DNA of 64,000 nucleotides from Immersiella caudata (Eukaryota > Ascomycota > Sordariomycetes > Sordariales > Lasiosphaeriaceae). Below are positions 33,969 to 45,998 of the stretch, one piece after another. The stretch's first letter is position 1. Every line of letters starts with the position of its first letter. The notes beneath the pieces are model-generated. The model saw nothing but the letters and a program-made list of their open reading frames with translations, made no database searches and was not told the origin of the DNA. Location of the stretch: positions 2,170,001 through 2,234,000 of the forward strand of contig JAULSU010000007.1 of NCBI GenBank assembly GCA_030512335.1, written 5' to 3'. Both the position numbers and the translations under genes were made by a program.

Positions 33969-35864
33969 ATGGCAGGACCCCGCGTCAAGATCGCGACGCT
34001 CGACCAGCACGCCACCACCGCTGCCAGGCTGGCCAAGGATGCGTCCAAGGCGAACACTAAGATGAAACGCGTGGACCAATCCAAGCACGAGAGCAAGAAC
34101 AAGATTCACGTCGAAAACGAGAGCGATTCCCACAGCAGCGATGGTGGCAGCGACGACGAAAACGAGACGGCAGCTCCTGCCAGCAACTGGGCAGCCAATC
34201 TCAAAAAGAAGCTGAACTCAAGCAATTCGAAGGAAGCCAAGACGGCTGTGTCAGAATCTGAAGAGAGCTCAGGCTCTGATTCTGAATCTGACTCAGACTC
34301 GGACGCGAAGAATAAGGGTGCGAAGGTGAAGGCACGCAGCACATCCAGCTCTGGAAGTGAGAGTGACTCTAGCTCCATCACTAAGAGTGAGGGGGCCAAG
34401 AGCAAGAAGAAAAACGAGGTTGTGACAGAATCGGGATCTGAGTCTACCTCGGAGGACGACAGTGACAGCAGCGATGAGGAGCAGGTCACCACGAAGAAGG
34501 CAGGCGCAACTGTAAATTCTGTCTCAAAGACTAAGAAGTCTACTTCGTCTTCCGACGATGAGTCCGAGGCCAGCGATGCCGAGTCTGAATCTGGAGCATC
34601 CAGCAAAGCTTCAGCGTCGGGATCTGAGGACGAGAGCGAGGACGAGAGCGAGAATGAGGTCCCAGCCATGCCCAAGCGCCAAACTGGAAGATTTGGAGGC
34701 GCGAAGCTGGCCACCGCATCTGCCAAGGGCAAAGAAGCATCCAAAGGGGACGCTATGGAGATTGACTCGGCTAGCAGTTCCGATTCGGAGGACGGGGATG
34801 GTTCCTCAAAGGCTATTGAGAAGCGCAACGGAAATACAGTAGCGTACGTGCCTGTCCTCATGGTCGGTAGACTCGTGCTAACCTAGTTATCCAGTCAACG
34901 CGTCCCCGAGTTTATTGGCCAAGATTTTCAGTTGCGCCAGGCCGCCGATGGCGCGGACGCAGCGGACGTTGCAAAGATCTTTCGGGACGCAAAGACCCAG
35001 GGCAAGCAGATTTGGTACTTCACAGTGCCTGCCTCGTTACCAATTGAGGTAGTGCAAGAGCATGCTATTCCCTTGAGTGAGATTCAAGCTGGCAAGCCCG
35101 TTTTTGCATACGATGGAGCCGATTATATTGCTTCTGCAGGCCAAGTGGTTGATACTTCAATCACCGTTCTCATTCCGAACAAGGCAGGAAACAAATACAA
35201 AACATGTGAGTTCAGAGCATTCAGTTCAAGCGTTCTTCAGTGTCTCTAACATGTGTGTTTAGTGAGCCGCTCAGTTGACCGGTCGGTGCATATCAGGAAG
35301 GTTATGCGCTTCAACGAAGAGGGTACCGCTAGCGCTATAGCATCTGCCCCCAAGGTTCCCCGGCCTCAGCCTAAGGGGTTGAAGGCTCGTTACCAACCAC
35401 TTGGGGCGCCCACCGCACCAATGGGCAAGATTGGCATTGACGCTTCTTCGGAAAGCGAGGAGGATATTGAGATGGACGAGGCGCCGCTTGCGCTCCCCAG
35501 CTCAGAAACACCCAAAACTGCGAATAAGAAGCGCAAGCATGGTGCTGTTGGAAACGGAACTCCCAGCCAGGACGCGCCAGGCTCCGCCTCTGCGAAGAAG
35601 TCCAAGAAGGCCAGGGTCGATGCGTCAGAGCCCACTCCTGAGGCCTCATCCTCAAAGAAAAAGCAGACCCCTATCGCTCCACCTTATGTCCCGACTATGA
35701 ACGGCAAGACCGGCCCGCCAGCATCTTCTCCCGTTTTGTCCACACGAAAGTCTCAAGTCTCCTCTGACAAGCTCCCAAGCACTCAGCCGGCTACGTTCTC
35801 AAAGGCTATCCCAAAGAAAGTGACGCCCGTCGCACCCCCGAAGTTCCCTGGCTCGAAGAATTAG
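33969..35864 (+). CDS. RPA34: RNA polymerase I subunit RPA34.5-like protein with acidic/serine-rich N-terminus
   Basis: The exons are 33969-34843, 34895-35205 and 35263-35864, giving 595 residues to a TAG at 35862-35864. Residues 40-285 are Ser/Glu/Asp repeats interleaved with Lys, like nucleolar SRP40/Nopp140 tails. The Pol I RPA34.5 domain follows, with RVPEFIGQDFQL, GKQIWYFTVPASLPIE, FAYDGADYIASAGQV, and SRSVDRSVHIRKVMRF leading to the Lys-rich tail. In Pol I this subunit heterodimerises with RPA49. The TAG is followed in the same frame by 165 codons to 36359, so the real product may be longer (separate entry). Position next to divergent GRC3 supports a nucleolar role. Confidence 0.85.
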
Positions 35865-36359
35865 GAGAGCAACGCAGCCAACACTTCAAAGCGTGACGAT
35901 ATGATCAAACGGGAGAAGACTCCCCAATGTAAGCCCGGGAAGCCTGACCAAACGATCACGAGTATTAAGTCTGAGATGATTGCGCGTGGTGAAAGCCCTG
36001 TGCCCAACCCTTTCATGAAGAAGAAGGATGATGGCTACCGCCCTCGCAAGTTATTTGAGGAACAGACATCGGATGCCAAGGACAAGTCTGCGGTGCACGT
36101 CTCCGGGTTGGTGCCGAGGCCGTCTCCGACGAAGACGTCGCCGCCAACACTGTCTTCACTGAATTCGTCCCCTTTGAAGCGCTATAAGTCATCGCCACTG
36201 AAGCCCAACAAGCCAGTGCCCGAGGTGAAGCGGGAGACTCTCACACAGCCTGCTGGTGTCCAAGCGGTGAATAACAAGCAGAACAAGAAGAAGAATAAGA
36301 AGGCCAAGAAGAAGGACAAGGACAAGGGTCGCACTCCCCCCTCCCTAACCCGAAACTAA
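35862..36359 (+). other. In-frame TAG and 165-codon continuation of the RPA34.5 frame
   Basis: After the TAG at 35862-35864 the same frame stays open to 36359. It keeps the style of the preceding tail: Lys, Ser and Pro rich, with RRP6/Pol I-tail-like pieces such as SPVPNPFMKKKDDGYRPRKL and a basic end (KKKNKKAKKKDKDKG). Three readings are possible. First, the stop is genuine and the rest is a decayed 3' part. Second, bases 35820-35864 form a 45-nt intron (GTGACG...ATTAG) whose removal deletes the stop and keeps the frame. Third, the UAG is changed to UGG by A-to-I mRNA editing. The TAG lies in the loop of a potential hairpin, GCTC (35851-35854) with GAGC (35867-35870). Confidence 0.65.
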
Positions 36360-38263
36360 GGTCGTTCTATGACATTCAACAGAATTGGCGTTAGGATGCA
36401 AGACAATCCGATTGGCCCACCGCTTTCAGCTGTCTTTTTCTCTTTCTAGGGCTCTGGGTTTTGGAGTTGGCTTGGGATTTGGGATCGGAAAACTTGGCAT
36501 TTACACCACGGCGTTCTTTCTGAATTGCGCGTACTTGACCTTTCCAAGGTTTGGCTTTTCAGCATTTTGCGCGACATCCCGCTTCTGGGGTTCGGGTCAC
36601 ACGGTGATACCCGTCTGTATTCACGCTTCGAGTGCGGCGTGAAGATGTCTTTTGCCTTCGGGCCAGACCAGGGATGTTGTTAGAAAGAACGAGCCATTAG
36701 ACTTCGACTTGCGTCAAGCACATCACGACCACCTGGCTAATTTTCCTTTGGTCGCCAGCGGCTTTTTGAGCTTTCTGGGTGCCAATTACGCTTGGGCTCG
36801 CTCCTTGGAAGGAGAGTCAAGCGTCTGCCCTTGGCTGGTAAATAGTCTTCTTGCCCCTCCCTGGGTTTTTATGAAGGATTGCCTGTATATACCACCCATC
36901 ACAGCCTTTCTGTAGATGATTATTCGTGAAACCGCGATGCCTTCATCTGATCTCACCGGCTGTAAAGCTTGTTCTCGGTCCATGTCGCGCCAAGCGCTAG
37001 ATCTTGTGAGACTTGACGTGGTAATATTGTCTCCACCGGGCTTCAGAGCAGCCTCGAGACCAAACATGGCCGCAAAGAGGAACCTGGTTACCTGTCAGCC
37101 GATGTTTCGCCCGTGCGAAGGCACGAAGCTGATTGCGCCACCTCTACTAATTGGGCAAAATTTCCCAAAGCACTTCCATCTCCAAATGCCGACAGCCCTT
37201 CTCCCCGAGACGGAAATAACTGCAACAACAAACTTTCACAACCTCATTCTTAACTGGTCTCGTAGGAAGCCGTATCTTGTGCCCTCTTATGCGCAAGCAA
37301 GAGGTTTTCCATCCAGCCATTGATCCACAAGCCTGCAATTTCTACCCACCATGAGGCATCTACGCACGCATGGACCCTGCATATCCACCTGTCTCGTGCG
37401 GCTGAAACTCCAAAGTTGGGATTAATACAAATCCTTGACGCTCGCGTGGCGCCCCTCTCCGTGCCCCAGCTCGAAGCGCGGCTGAGCGACATCTGATCCG
37501 ATCGATCTGACTGCTTTAAATTTGATGGCTGCCTTGTGAGATTTCCAGACGATATTCTCTAGTTCTTCTGCTTTTTTCATTAGTTTCGCTCCGGATTGAG
37601 AATTCAAGATGTATTTGTTATTGTCATTCCCAGAGGTATGGATTTCGTCTATCCGCTAACCTACTGGATACCTTTGCCTTGTCATTTCCAAGGCCGACGA
37701 CCCAACTCGACCGGCAACCACGGACGTTTTCCCTGCTGTCATCGCGGGTCATGATCGCACCCTCGAGACCGCCCACCACCCACGCCCGGCCACCGAGCCT
37801 GACTCATTATTATCATTAAGTTCAATACCCAACCGCTCTCGTTCATCACCGCGTGTTGTTCTTCACCCGTTCCACCTGCAGCCTTTCCTAGGTGTATATG
37901 CAACCAGCCAGTCAACCTAACTCAGAAAGAGTCTCAAATAACCTTCCCAGCCCAGAAAAGCGAATGCTCCGGTCCTGGTCTTGGTTGAATCGAATCAAAG
38001 AAGTCCCCAACGATCGTCTCGTGCGCCGTCGCAATGCCGACTTGAATAAATGCTGTTATAGATGATAAAACGAGAGGGGTATGGTCGGTCCCAATGCTCA
38101 GTAATGCCTCCCAACCAATACAATGCGGAGCCGATGTTTCCAAAATCAAAACGCCAAAAAGGGGTATCAGGGTAGAAGTCGAGCCGCACCAGCGGTAGAC
38201 GCCATCCTGAGGATCAGACCCAGATGGATAGAAAGGCAAGTGCCATATTTCTGCATCTCATCA
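36360..38263. other. Intergenic region between convergent RPA34.5 and AUR1 3' ends
   Basis: This is a 1.9-kb gap. Open frames up to 135 codons (36916-37323 +) show no motif or codon bias. I see no RNA gene or repeat. Confidence 0.45.
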
Positions 38264-39801
38264 TCACCTCACGACGACAACTTCACTGAGCTCGCTCTCC
38301 AAGCCGACCCTCTCGCCGTTCCAGAAATCGCCCTGGGGCGTGAGTCCAACAATGGTGTGCCGGAAATCGTCATCGGGCGTTGTTGGGCTAAGGATGCCGG
38401 GTGTTGAGCTCGCGCTGCCGGAAGTCTCGCCACGGCTCATCGATTCGAAGCTCGAACTGCTGCCAAGGGTCCACTCGTCGCTGTCGCCATCTCTACCACG
38501 CCTCTCAAGGAGACCAAGACCATAGGCGTAACCACAACCAAACTCCTCATCGACGGAACGTGGGCGGTCGCCATATTCGACGTACTCATACTCCCAGCGT
38601 GTGGTCTTGTCGAACTGCGGTCGCGGCAACCACCTGGTTCTCGCAATGTAATAAGCGGCGGTCGAGATAAGCGCTCCACCAACCAAGTCAATGGCGTAGT
38701 GGTGGTTCAGATACATGGTGGCCCACCAAATCCAAACGACGTACACGAGGAAGAAGGTTCGAAACCGCGGGAAGCAGTATTGCATGAAGAGAGCCTCAAT
38801 CACCGCATTGCCGGCATGCAGGCTAGGGAAGGCACCGAATGGCACCGGAGCAGTCGTGAAGCTGGTGGTGTACATGTCGACGCCGAACAGCTCGTCGATG
38901 CGGGCCAAACCGGCAGGCGAGCCTTGCATGCCGTACCGCGCCGGTTCCAGTCCGTTGGCCTTCTCGTACCAGGGAGGAGTGCAGGGGAAAATGAGCTGGA
39001 TTGTTACACCCAGCATGCACATGAACCCAAAGGCGCGGGCGAAGACGGGGGTCGTGCCGGGCGCAGCGAAGATGAACAGGATGGCGCAGCAGACGGCGGG
39101 TAGCGCAAAGTGCCCGATACCGTAGGGAATCCAAGCGAGGACATCAAGAACCGGGTGCGTGTGCGCCGAGAGGATGTTTGAGAGGTTTGCGCCGTACAGC
39201 ACATTCTCGAGAGCAGGGAGGACCTTGACCCAGATGTGGGGTCTATATTCAGGTGCGATAAATCTGCAAGTTCTGTCAGCTTCCTGGTCGCAATCGAGAA
39301 GGAAGGTCCCCAGTTCAGTCCAGCTTACCTGCTCGAGAAGAAGTAGAGGAGGTATGTCCATATTGGGAGAGATGGTAAGAAGAACTGGCTGGTGATAGGC
39401 ATCAAGAGCAGCAGGCCCAGGACAACCATGGCGCCCGTCTTAAAGAGCGGCGCCGACGGCAGGATGAACAACGAAAACATGATGATTCCGAAGACGACAA
39501 GATGCTGAAGGTCGTAGATCCGCCACCTGCGCCGGCGTAGCGCTTCTATGCTCTCGAGCACATTGAAGGACGTCTGCAACCGTGTGATATCATCGCCAGC
39601 CGGCGCCCCCAAGTTCGACTTGATCTTCTGGAGCCGCATCCGTGTTTTCCGGCTCGGCCGGTATTTGTGAGGGATCGGGTTGAGCTTCTCGAGGTTGAGG
39701 GTTACAGGCCAGGCGAAAGGCAGAATCTTCGCCTTTGGCTGAGGGAGAACGGCCGCGAACTCTTGCATGGCGGGCAGCAGGAGGCGGACGAAGGATGACA
39801 A
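38264..39801 (-). CDS. AUR1: Inositol phosphorylceramide synthase
   Basis: The enzyme transfers phosphoinositol from PI to ceramide in the Golgi; it is the target of aureobasidin A in fungi. The exons are 39801-39329 and 39263-38264, giving 490 residues. The basic N-terminal part (RKTRMRLQKIKSNLG) precedes membrane segments such as LVVFGIIMFSLFILPSAPLF and MVVLGLLLLMPITSQFFLP. The PAP2-type catalytic histidines are in FGAFPSLHAGNAV and YLNHHYAIDLVGG; family stretches FPCTPPWYE and PAGLARIDELFGVDMY are also present. The C-terminal 110 residues are a Ser/Asp-rich cytosolic tail. Length and motif order match filamentous-fungal Aur1, and nothing is missing. It is presumably essential, as in other fungi. 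Confidence 0.95.
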
Positions 39802-42800
39802 GGAAGGGAGAATACCCGGACGCCGAGAGGCGGCAGCTCGGGAGGGGTACCAAGTGTGCGACAGGAAGCTCGGGATTCGGCGGTGCTATCGTTGCTGCAT
39901 GCGCATACTCGTTCGGCCGTCGGTTGCAAACTAGGTTTTACTCGACGCTAGTCCTGCTATCTCCAAAATTTCCCTATGATTTCCCCCCCAAAAAGTCGTT
40001 CGTCGCCGTAGTCGCAGGGCAGGGGTAACAGCCGTGGCGAATTAGGTGGAAGGGTGGGAGCGGTAGTTGCGAGGTGGTGGCGGCGGCAGCGGTAGCAAGG
40101 AAGAGGGAAAGCGGGCGGCGGCCGGCTTTCATATGACGAGTGGTGCGGAATAGCTCTTGACACCAAGAGGAGGGCGATCGGGTGTGTTCCCAACCGGCGA
40201 ACGGTGCTTTGGTTTGACCGCATGGAACTAGGCGGACGGGCAGCCAAGGTCTGAATAATCAGACAAATGGAGCAGCGCGTGGTGGTGCGGAATCCCGAGG
40301 ATGGCGGCTTTCACTAGCCCCCAGCTAGGTCCCCTCCACATCGAACCCGCCGCACCGCTGGTTGCGGAGACTAGCAGGGCGGGACCTCGGGAGGGTGGAG
40401 TGGAGGTACCCTTCCACAGCGCCTGCTGTTCGCCATGTCACTCTACTTCACCTGCAGCCCTTGTCTCACATTGGCTGCGAAAAAACCCACCCGACTTCCT
40501 CCTCCCCGTCATAGCGGGGTCGCCTCAGTCCGCCTCGCTGTGCGCATACCAAATGCACACTACTTGCGCAGTTGCCATTGTACCGGGCCCGCCTTGTCCC
40601 GGCAGGGCAATCATCTCGAAGGGAGGAAACGCATCGCAGCACTATCTGGTAACCAGGGCGGTGGGGAGCAAGTGACGGCGACGCTATTCCAGGGAGCACG
40701 CGACCTCACAATCAAAACTAGCGCCGTTGTCCCTCGCTTCTTCGACCGTCCGCGACACAAAGAAGAGAGCGGAAGCAAAATCCACCAGCTTCCCTGTCCC
40801 AACCGCGCGCCCAATCTTTTGTTGCACAGGGAGGAGATCCGTGCTATCCGGGATTGCGCCGGCCAAGCTCTCGGTTGGCTCGCATCGCTCGCAGAGTGGC
40901 TTGCGAATCGCGATTGTTCGATCGCTGGCAACAACCCTGGCACACGCCTGGCTTTCGCCCCAGCCCTCACAATACGTACATCGCTGGGTTTCCGCGTATC
41001 TGCGCGCAGTTATCAGGGCCCCTGTTTCTCGACGTTGCACAGCTTGGAGAAACCGAAGAAGCGGCGGCTGCTAAATCTGTCAGAAGGCAGCTAACTTCTC
41101 CAAGAGCCCCTTTCTGTCTGGATCCTTGCAGGGCCCAATGAGCCAAGTCTCTTGGTGCGCTTTCTTGGTTGCGGGGACTCAGCAGGCCGGAGACTGTTGC
41201 AGGAGAGCGACAGAAAGAATACTTCTTCCATGATGACAGTTCAATTGTTTGGGTCCGGTATCTTGGGACTAAAACCCAGAAGCAGGAGAGCATACTTAGG
41301 GGAGCAGCCAGTTGCGGAAACACATTGGAGGCGCCCACAGCCCGCGAACCGGAAGTCTCGGAACGAATCTCGATCCTTCAGAACATCGCACCTGAGGGTC
41401 TTGCGATGCATTCAAGGTAATGAACCAGTATGGGGCTTTATCTTGGACAATTTTACTCAAGACTGGCACCCCTTGCATTTCACTTTTGCTAATTCTTCTA
41501 ATGTTATGGAACCGATGGAGCTTCTGCTGTAGCGATTGAAAATTGCTGGTCGCTTAACTCACGTCTTTGTTGAAGCAGCGGAACCCGAATTCGAGCGGCG
41601 CTACGGAGTAGTCAAGGACCAAAATAAGTACTGGTACTTGGCTCCAAATGGGAAACACAGATCCACACAACCCATGCAGTTGATGATCCATCACGCGCTG
41701 TGAAGCACACGACACTGCAAACACTGCAATACAACCTCTTCTCTTTATATATTCCGTGACCCTGAAACATCAAACACAGACACAGGATGGTAAACAGGCC
41801 CGAGCGATGGCAGCGAAACGGCGGCTGAATCCGGAGCCGCCTACGGGCAGTTGTCGGTTGCTGGAGATGCGGATGTCGGCATCAGAAATGGGGTCAAGGC
41901 GGCGACCCCGGTAACCCCGATGCCGCCGACGGCATGCGATCCTCCAACAACGCCCAGCCCCTCACACATCGCCCAGCGCTGGGCGGTGGGTGCGGTTGCG
42001 CCCGGCAGACAACGGATCATGGACATCTCGCAAGTGGCAGCTGAACCCCAATCGCTCAGAGACCACATGACGGCCGAGCAGGCTGTCTTGCAGTAGCCAC
42101 AAGTCACCCGTGCAACGCCGAGACCATTGCCAATGACCTCAGAGGTTCTCGCTGAAAGCGGGACTCATGGCTGCACGACAGGCTTGGCGACCAGAAGGCA
42201 GCTGTGGATTCGCCGTTTCCCCTGCTCTCAGTTGCGATCATCACGCCAGCGGGGAAGCGCCGCAGAACAGCAGAAAATTTTTGTTCGGCAATTCAAGCTC
42301 CACAAGTACATTTCCCAGACGCCACAGTTGAACCTATCAAGCAGGAAGGCTGGCATGGGTGACCTCGACCAGTGGGAATGCTAGTTCAACAGAAAGCCCG
42401 AGCTTCGACACGGGAATGGCCTGCTCGGTGTTGAGTCGATGCCGCTTTCGCGGTTGAGGCATGAATTTCGATGGCGCCTCACGGAGTAATGCGCAAACCT
42501 TTGCCTTGCAGTGGGCAAATGGCACAGAGCATCCTTTCCTGTAGCTCGTGGAACTTTGATGCATTTCCGCTCTAGGGTTCCTCAGGATCATCTCCGAGAA
42601 AGCCGGGCCTAACGAAAGCTTCTAGGGTCTCCAAGCCAGGTCGGATTGGGCCGCGAGGGAATTGTCGGAGTCGGCCTCGGGTCATTCGGCGAGGCAAAAA
42701 CACCGAGAGCGCCTACGACCTGGCAGTTGGCGTCAAATTCTACAAGCGTCAGCGCGCGTGTTCTGCTGCATGTGCGTTGTTCCAGCATCACATTGGAGGT

Positions 42801-43965
42801 TTGGTTGGTTCGTTCGAAGCGGTGTATGTAAGCGCATCACTTGTCTGACTGATACCACCCCGACGCCCGCCTCCAAGTCCCAACCTCCTAGCTTGATACC
42901 ACCAGGAGATCTTTTGCGCACTTCGGTTTCGCATTTCATGTCTTGGACTTATCAGGCATGCACACACACCGGTTAGGCTACAATCATAGGTCACGGTTTA
43001 TCGATGGATCAATCCTTTCAACCATATGGAGTGAACCTCTGTTTACACGGAGGTATGTCTGGAGATAAGCAACACCCCGGGTGCTTCACGAGTGAGACAG
43101 AGATAAGTGTCTCTTCACGTGGTTGTCTTACAGCAAGCCTCACCCGAGCTTACCTTCGTCACCAAACACGCTGAGATGCAAGCCTCTGACGCGAGAGACT
43201 GTACGTGAGGCTCGTGTACATCATCATCAACCAGCTGATGTACATGACCCCCCGCAGCGTAAAGCCCCCATTCGCGGTGGCAACCATCACGCCACCATTC
43301 CACGACCCTAGCTCACCCTGGTGAGTAACGAACTTGCCTATGAGCACCGAGTTATCGGGTTTCATCAATGATGATTTCTATTCCTAAACAAAAAGAACTG
43401 AAGAGGTATCATGCCAAGCTCCACCCGTAGAAGTGAACAGCTCCGCGTACGAGCTCATCATTCGCCCGCCTCGTTTCCTCGTACTACCAGGCCCCTGACT
43501 GTGTTATATACAACCGCAGCATCCAACGCCCGTCCAAACCAATACCTTAACCCTCAAGTCTCCGAGAACCACAATCACGACGAGAAACTAGTGCCAAGAA
43601 ACAGCAGCCCTTGGGACTCGCTTTGTGTTGCGCAGTAGTCACCTGCTACATACCCGTATAGCAAAGGCACCTATGAACCTAGACTGCCTAGATACCCAGG
43701 ACGGAAAACCCTGCCTTCTTCTTTGCCTCCCGAAACGTTGATATCATTCCGTTCCGCTCACCAAACTTATTGATCGATCGACTGGCTGACTGGCTGGCTC
43801 CATGCAAAGGAAAGGCAAAAAGAAAAACACAAAGGCCCAACAACAGAAAACACGGCAGCCCAAAACCCAAGAGGTCCGTTTCTTTCCGTTCATCATCACA
43901 GTTCGTTTGGTATATAAGGATTTAGTGTTTTTCTTTTGCTCTCTTTGTCTTTTGGACTGGTTTCA
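39802..43965. other. 4.2-kb gene-free stretch upstream of AUR1
   Basis: This is the largest gap in the window. GC-rich segments (40435-41340) are open in several frames on both strands at once, the mark of low stop density and not of a gene. A small Cys-containing minus frame at 41841-42107 lacks a signal peptide or start context. Short CA-rich runs occur near 42960. A long promoter, an unannotated non-coding RNA or a decayed gene remain possible; the sequence alone does not show which. Confidence 0.4.
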
Positions 43966-44793
43966 TCACCGTCTTGTATTCAGACCGTTCCATAGCCCCT
44001 TACTCGTTTCCACTACCCTGTTTGACTCGCTGCCCGGTCGCAGGCTGGCCGGCACGGGGGGCGCATCGTCCATAGCCACGTCGCCATTTGCGTCAGCCTC
44101 GGGCTGCGTGCCGTAGCCGCTGTCCTTGCCTTGGCTGCTGATCGAGCCGACGGGCATGGATATGCCGCTGTCTTCCTTTTGCGGCGCACTCCCGCCCGCT
44201 GCGCCGTTATTGCCGTTGTTGTTTCTCCCTGGCTCGCGGGACTTGGTGCCGTTCATGAAGTCGCCTTGACGCAGCTTGTTGATAGCACGGACCGTGTCGA
44301 TGGCGGCGTGCAGGGTCCTGCGGGCGTTGAAGTTCTTCTTGACGGTCGGCAGCAGGTTGGCGCCCTTCACGTCGTCGGGTGAGCGAGCCCAGCCGGCGAC
44401 GAAGGGGTGTTGGAGGGCCTCGTGGGCTGTCATGCGCTTCGTGGGGTCGACGGTGAGGCAGCGGCGGATAAAGTCCTTTGCGCTATCCGACACGCCGCGC
44501 CAGTACTCGAGCGGAGTGAAGCTGTAGTCCGCATTAAGGATGGCTTGCATCTCCTCAAAGTCCGAGTCGCGGTCAAAGGGGGTATAGCCGCAGAGAAGGA
44601 AGTACGTGATGACGCCGAGTGCCCACAGGTCGACGGGCTTGCCGTGGCCCGTCTTCTTGAAGATCTCAGGTGCCATGTAGCCTGGGGTACCGCAGGTGGT
44701 GGTGAGCACGTGGAATTGCTCCTCGTCCATGATACGGCTGAGGCCGAAGTCCGCGATAAGAAGATCGGCGTTGTCTTCTGGGGTTCGGAACAG

Positions 44794-44830
<37 letters not shown>

Positions 44831-45303
44831 TGGTCGTGCAGGTAGGCCACGGCTGACAGCGTTGCGCGAATGAGGTCAGCGGCGTCTGACTCGTAGTATG
44901 AGCCCTTGCGGCAGATGCGGTCAAAGAGCTCGCCGCCCAGTGCCAAGTCAGTAACGAGGTACAGGTTGTTCATGGTCTCGAAGTAGTCGACGAGGGTCAG
45001 GATGTTCTGATGTCCCATCGACACCTTCTTGAGCACGGCGATCTCATTGCGCACCTATAGGGAGAGAACAAGCTGTTAGCCAGGAGGGATGCGCCGAGGG
45101 ATAAAAATACGGCGCGCGCATACCATGTGCTCTCTGCCCGCCATCAGTCGCTTGTTGATGACCTTGGCGGCATAGTAACGTCCCGTATCAATGTGAACGC
45201 ATTCCTTCACCACCGAGTAGGACCCAGCGCCCAGCGTCTTTCCGACCTTGTAGCGACATGGTTGGATTTGCGGCTTTTCTGCGCCGTTTGGAGCTGCTGC
45301 CAT
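43966..45303 (-). CDS. CMK1: Calcium/calmodulin-dependent protein kinase I type
   Basis: The exons are 45303-45124 and 45054-43966, giving 422 residues. The Ser/Thr kinase domain is complete: Gly loop LGAGSYSVVKE near residue 24, VAIK-type Lys in YYAAKVINK, and catalytic loop VHRDLKPENLL near 139. DFGLSRIMDEE and the activation segment TTTCGTPGYMAPEIF follow, with the CaMKK-type Thr position. HPFVAGWARSPDD ends the kinase domain. A basic amphipathic stretch (KKNFNARRTLHAAIDTVRAI) is where CaMK autoinhibitory and calmodulin-binding helices lie. The tail is Asn/Gly/Ser rich. This matches fungal CaMK-1 enzymes in calcium stress and growth signalling. Confidence 0.95.
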
Positions 45304-45998
45304 GGCGCGCGAAGGCTAGGTGCGAGCTGGCGAGAGGAACGGCCTGGAGGGAGGCGGGTCGATAATCGATAGCTTGTTGGTGAATGCGGCGGGGGCCCGT
45401 CGCTGCGCTGGTGTCGTGGGTCGTGCTTCGGGCGTCTGATTGCGCGCGGTTCGCCTTGTCTGGGGTTGGGCAGAGATCGGTATGCAGCGTCGCACGTATT
45501 TGCTTTTTATCGACGCCTATTATTGCTGCCAGACAGGCAGTGGGTTGTTGACCGAGGGTAGTGGAATTGGGCAGCCTGAGGGCTGTTGCGCGTCCTCGGT
45601 GAAGCGGGGGCCGTAACGTCGCCAGTCGCCAGTGGTGTAATGTCTTGATGAGTAGGTAGAGTAAGTATATCTACGGAGACTGACAGCTCACTCGTAACAT
45701 GTAAATCTGAAAAGAAGACAGCACGACGCAAGAGGTTTCTTCTCAATTGTGAGGCAGTCAGCCGCAAAGCACCAGGAACGTCCTTCATTCAGCTTGCCCC
45801 TCTTCGGCCATGGCCAATCATGTCTTGCCCCGCCGTGCTCGGTGGATCACTACGTCTACGCCATAGGGGTATCTCTGCCCCCGGCCGATGCCCACGTTCT
45901 AAAACGGAGCCCCTTTCCGGCCCAGCCAGCTGCCGCCTGTCAGCTTGCTGACCGTGCTATAACAACTACCGGAGGCTTTCTCACTACTAATTCATTCT
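45304..45998. other. Intergenic region, CaMK promoter and KRE33 3' end
   Basis: No gene is supported. The stretch holds the CaMK leader and the 3' side of KRE33, with no repeat or RNA gene apparent. Confidence 0.45.

Noticed and set aside
34106..34861. 251-codon frame antisense to RPA34.5
   Set aside because: It is the mirror of the Ser/Glu/Asp repeats (poly-Ser/Leu/Phe) and is explained fully by the sense-strand repeat composition.
40435..41094. 219-codon + frame, the longest in the AUR1 upstream gap
   Set aside because: Four other frames on both strands are open over the same bases. The residues show no motif, signal or bias, so the openness reflects few stops in GC-rich DNA.
41841..42107. 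Small Cys-containing minus frame, possible secreted peptide
   Set aside because: There is no signal peptide, no convincing start, and the Cys spacing matches no known family that I can name. It may be a decayed small-protein gene, but evidence is too thin.
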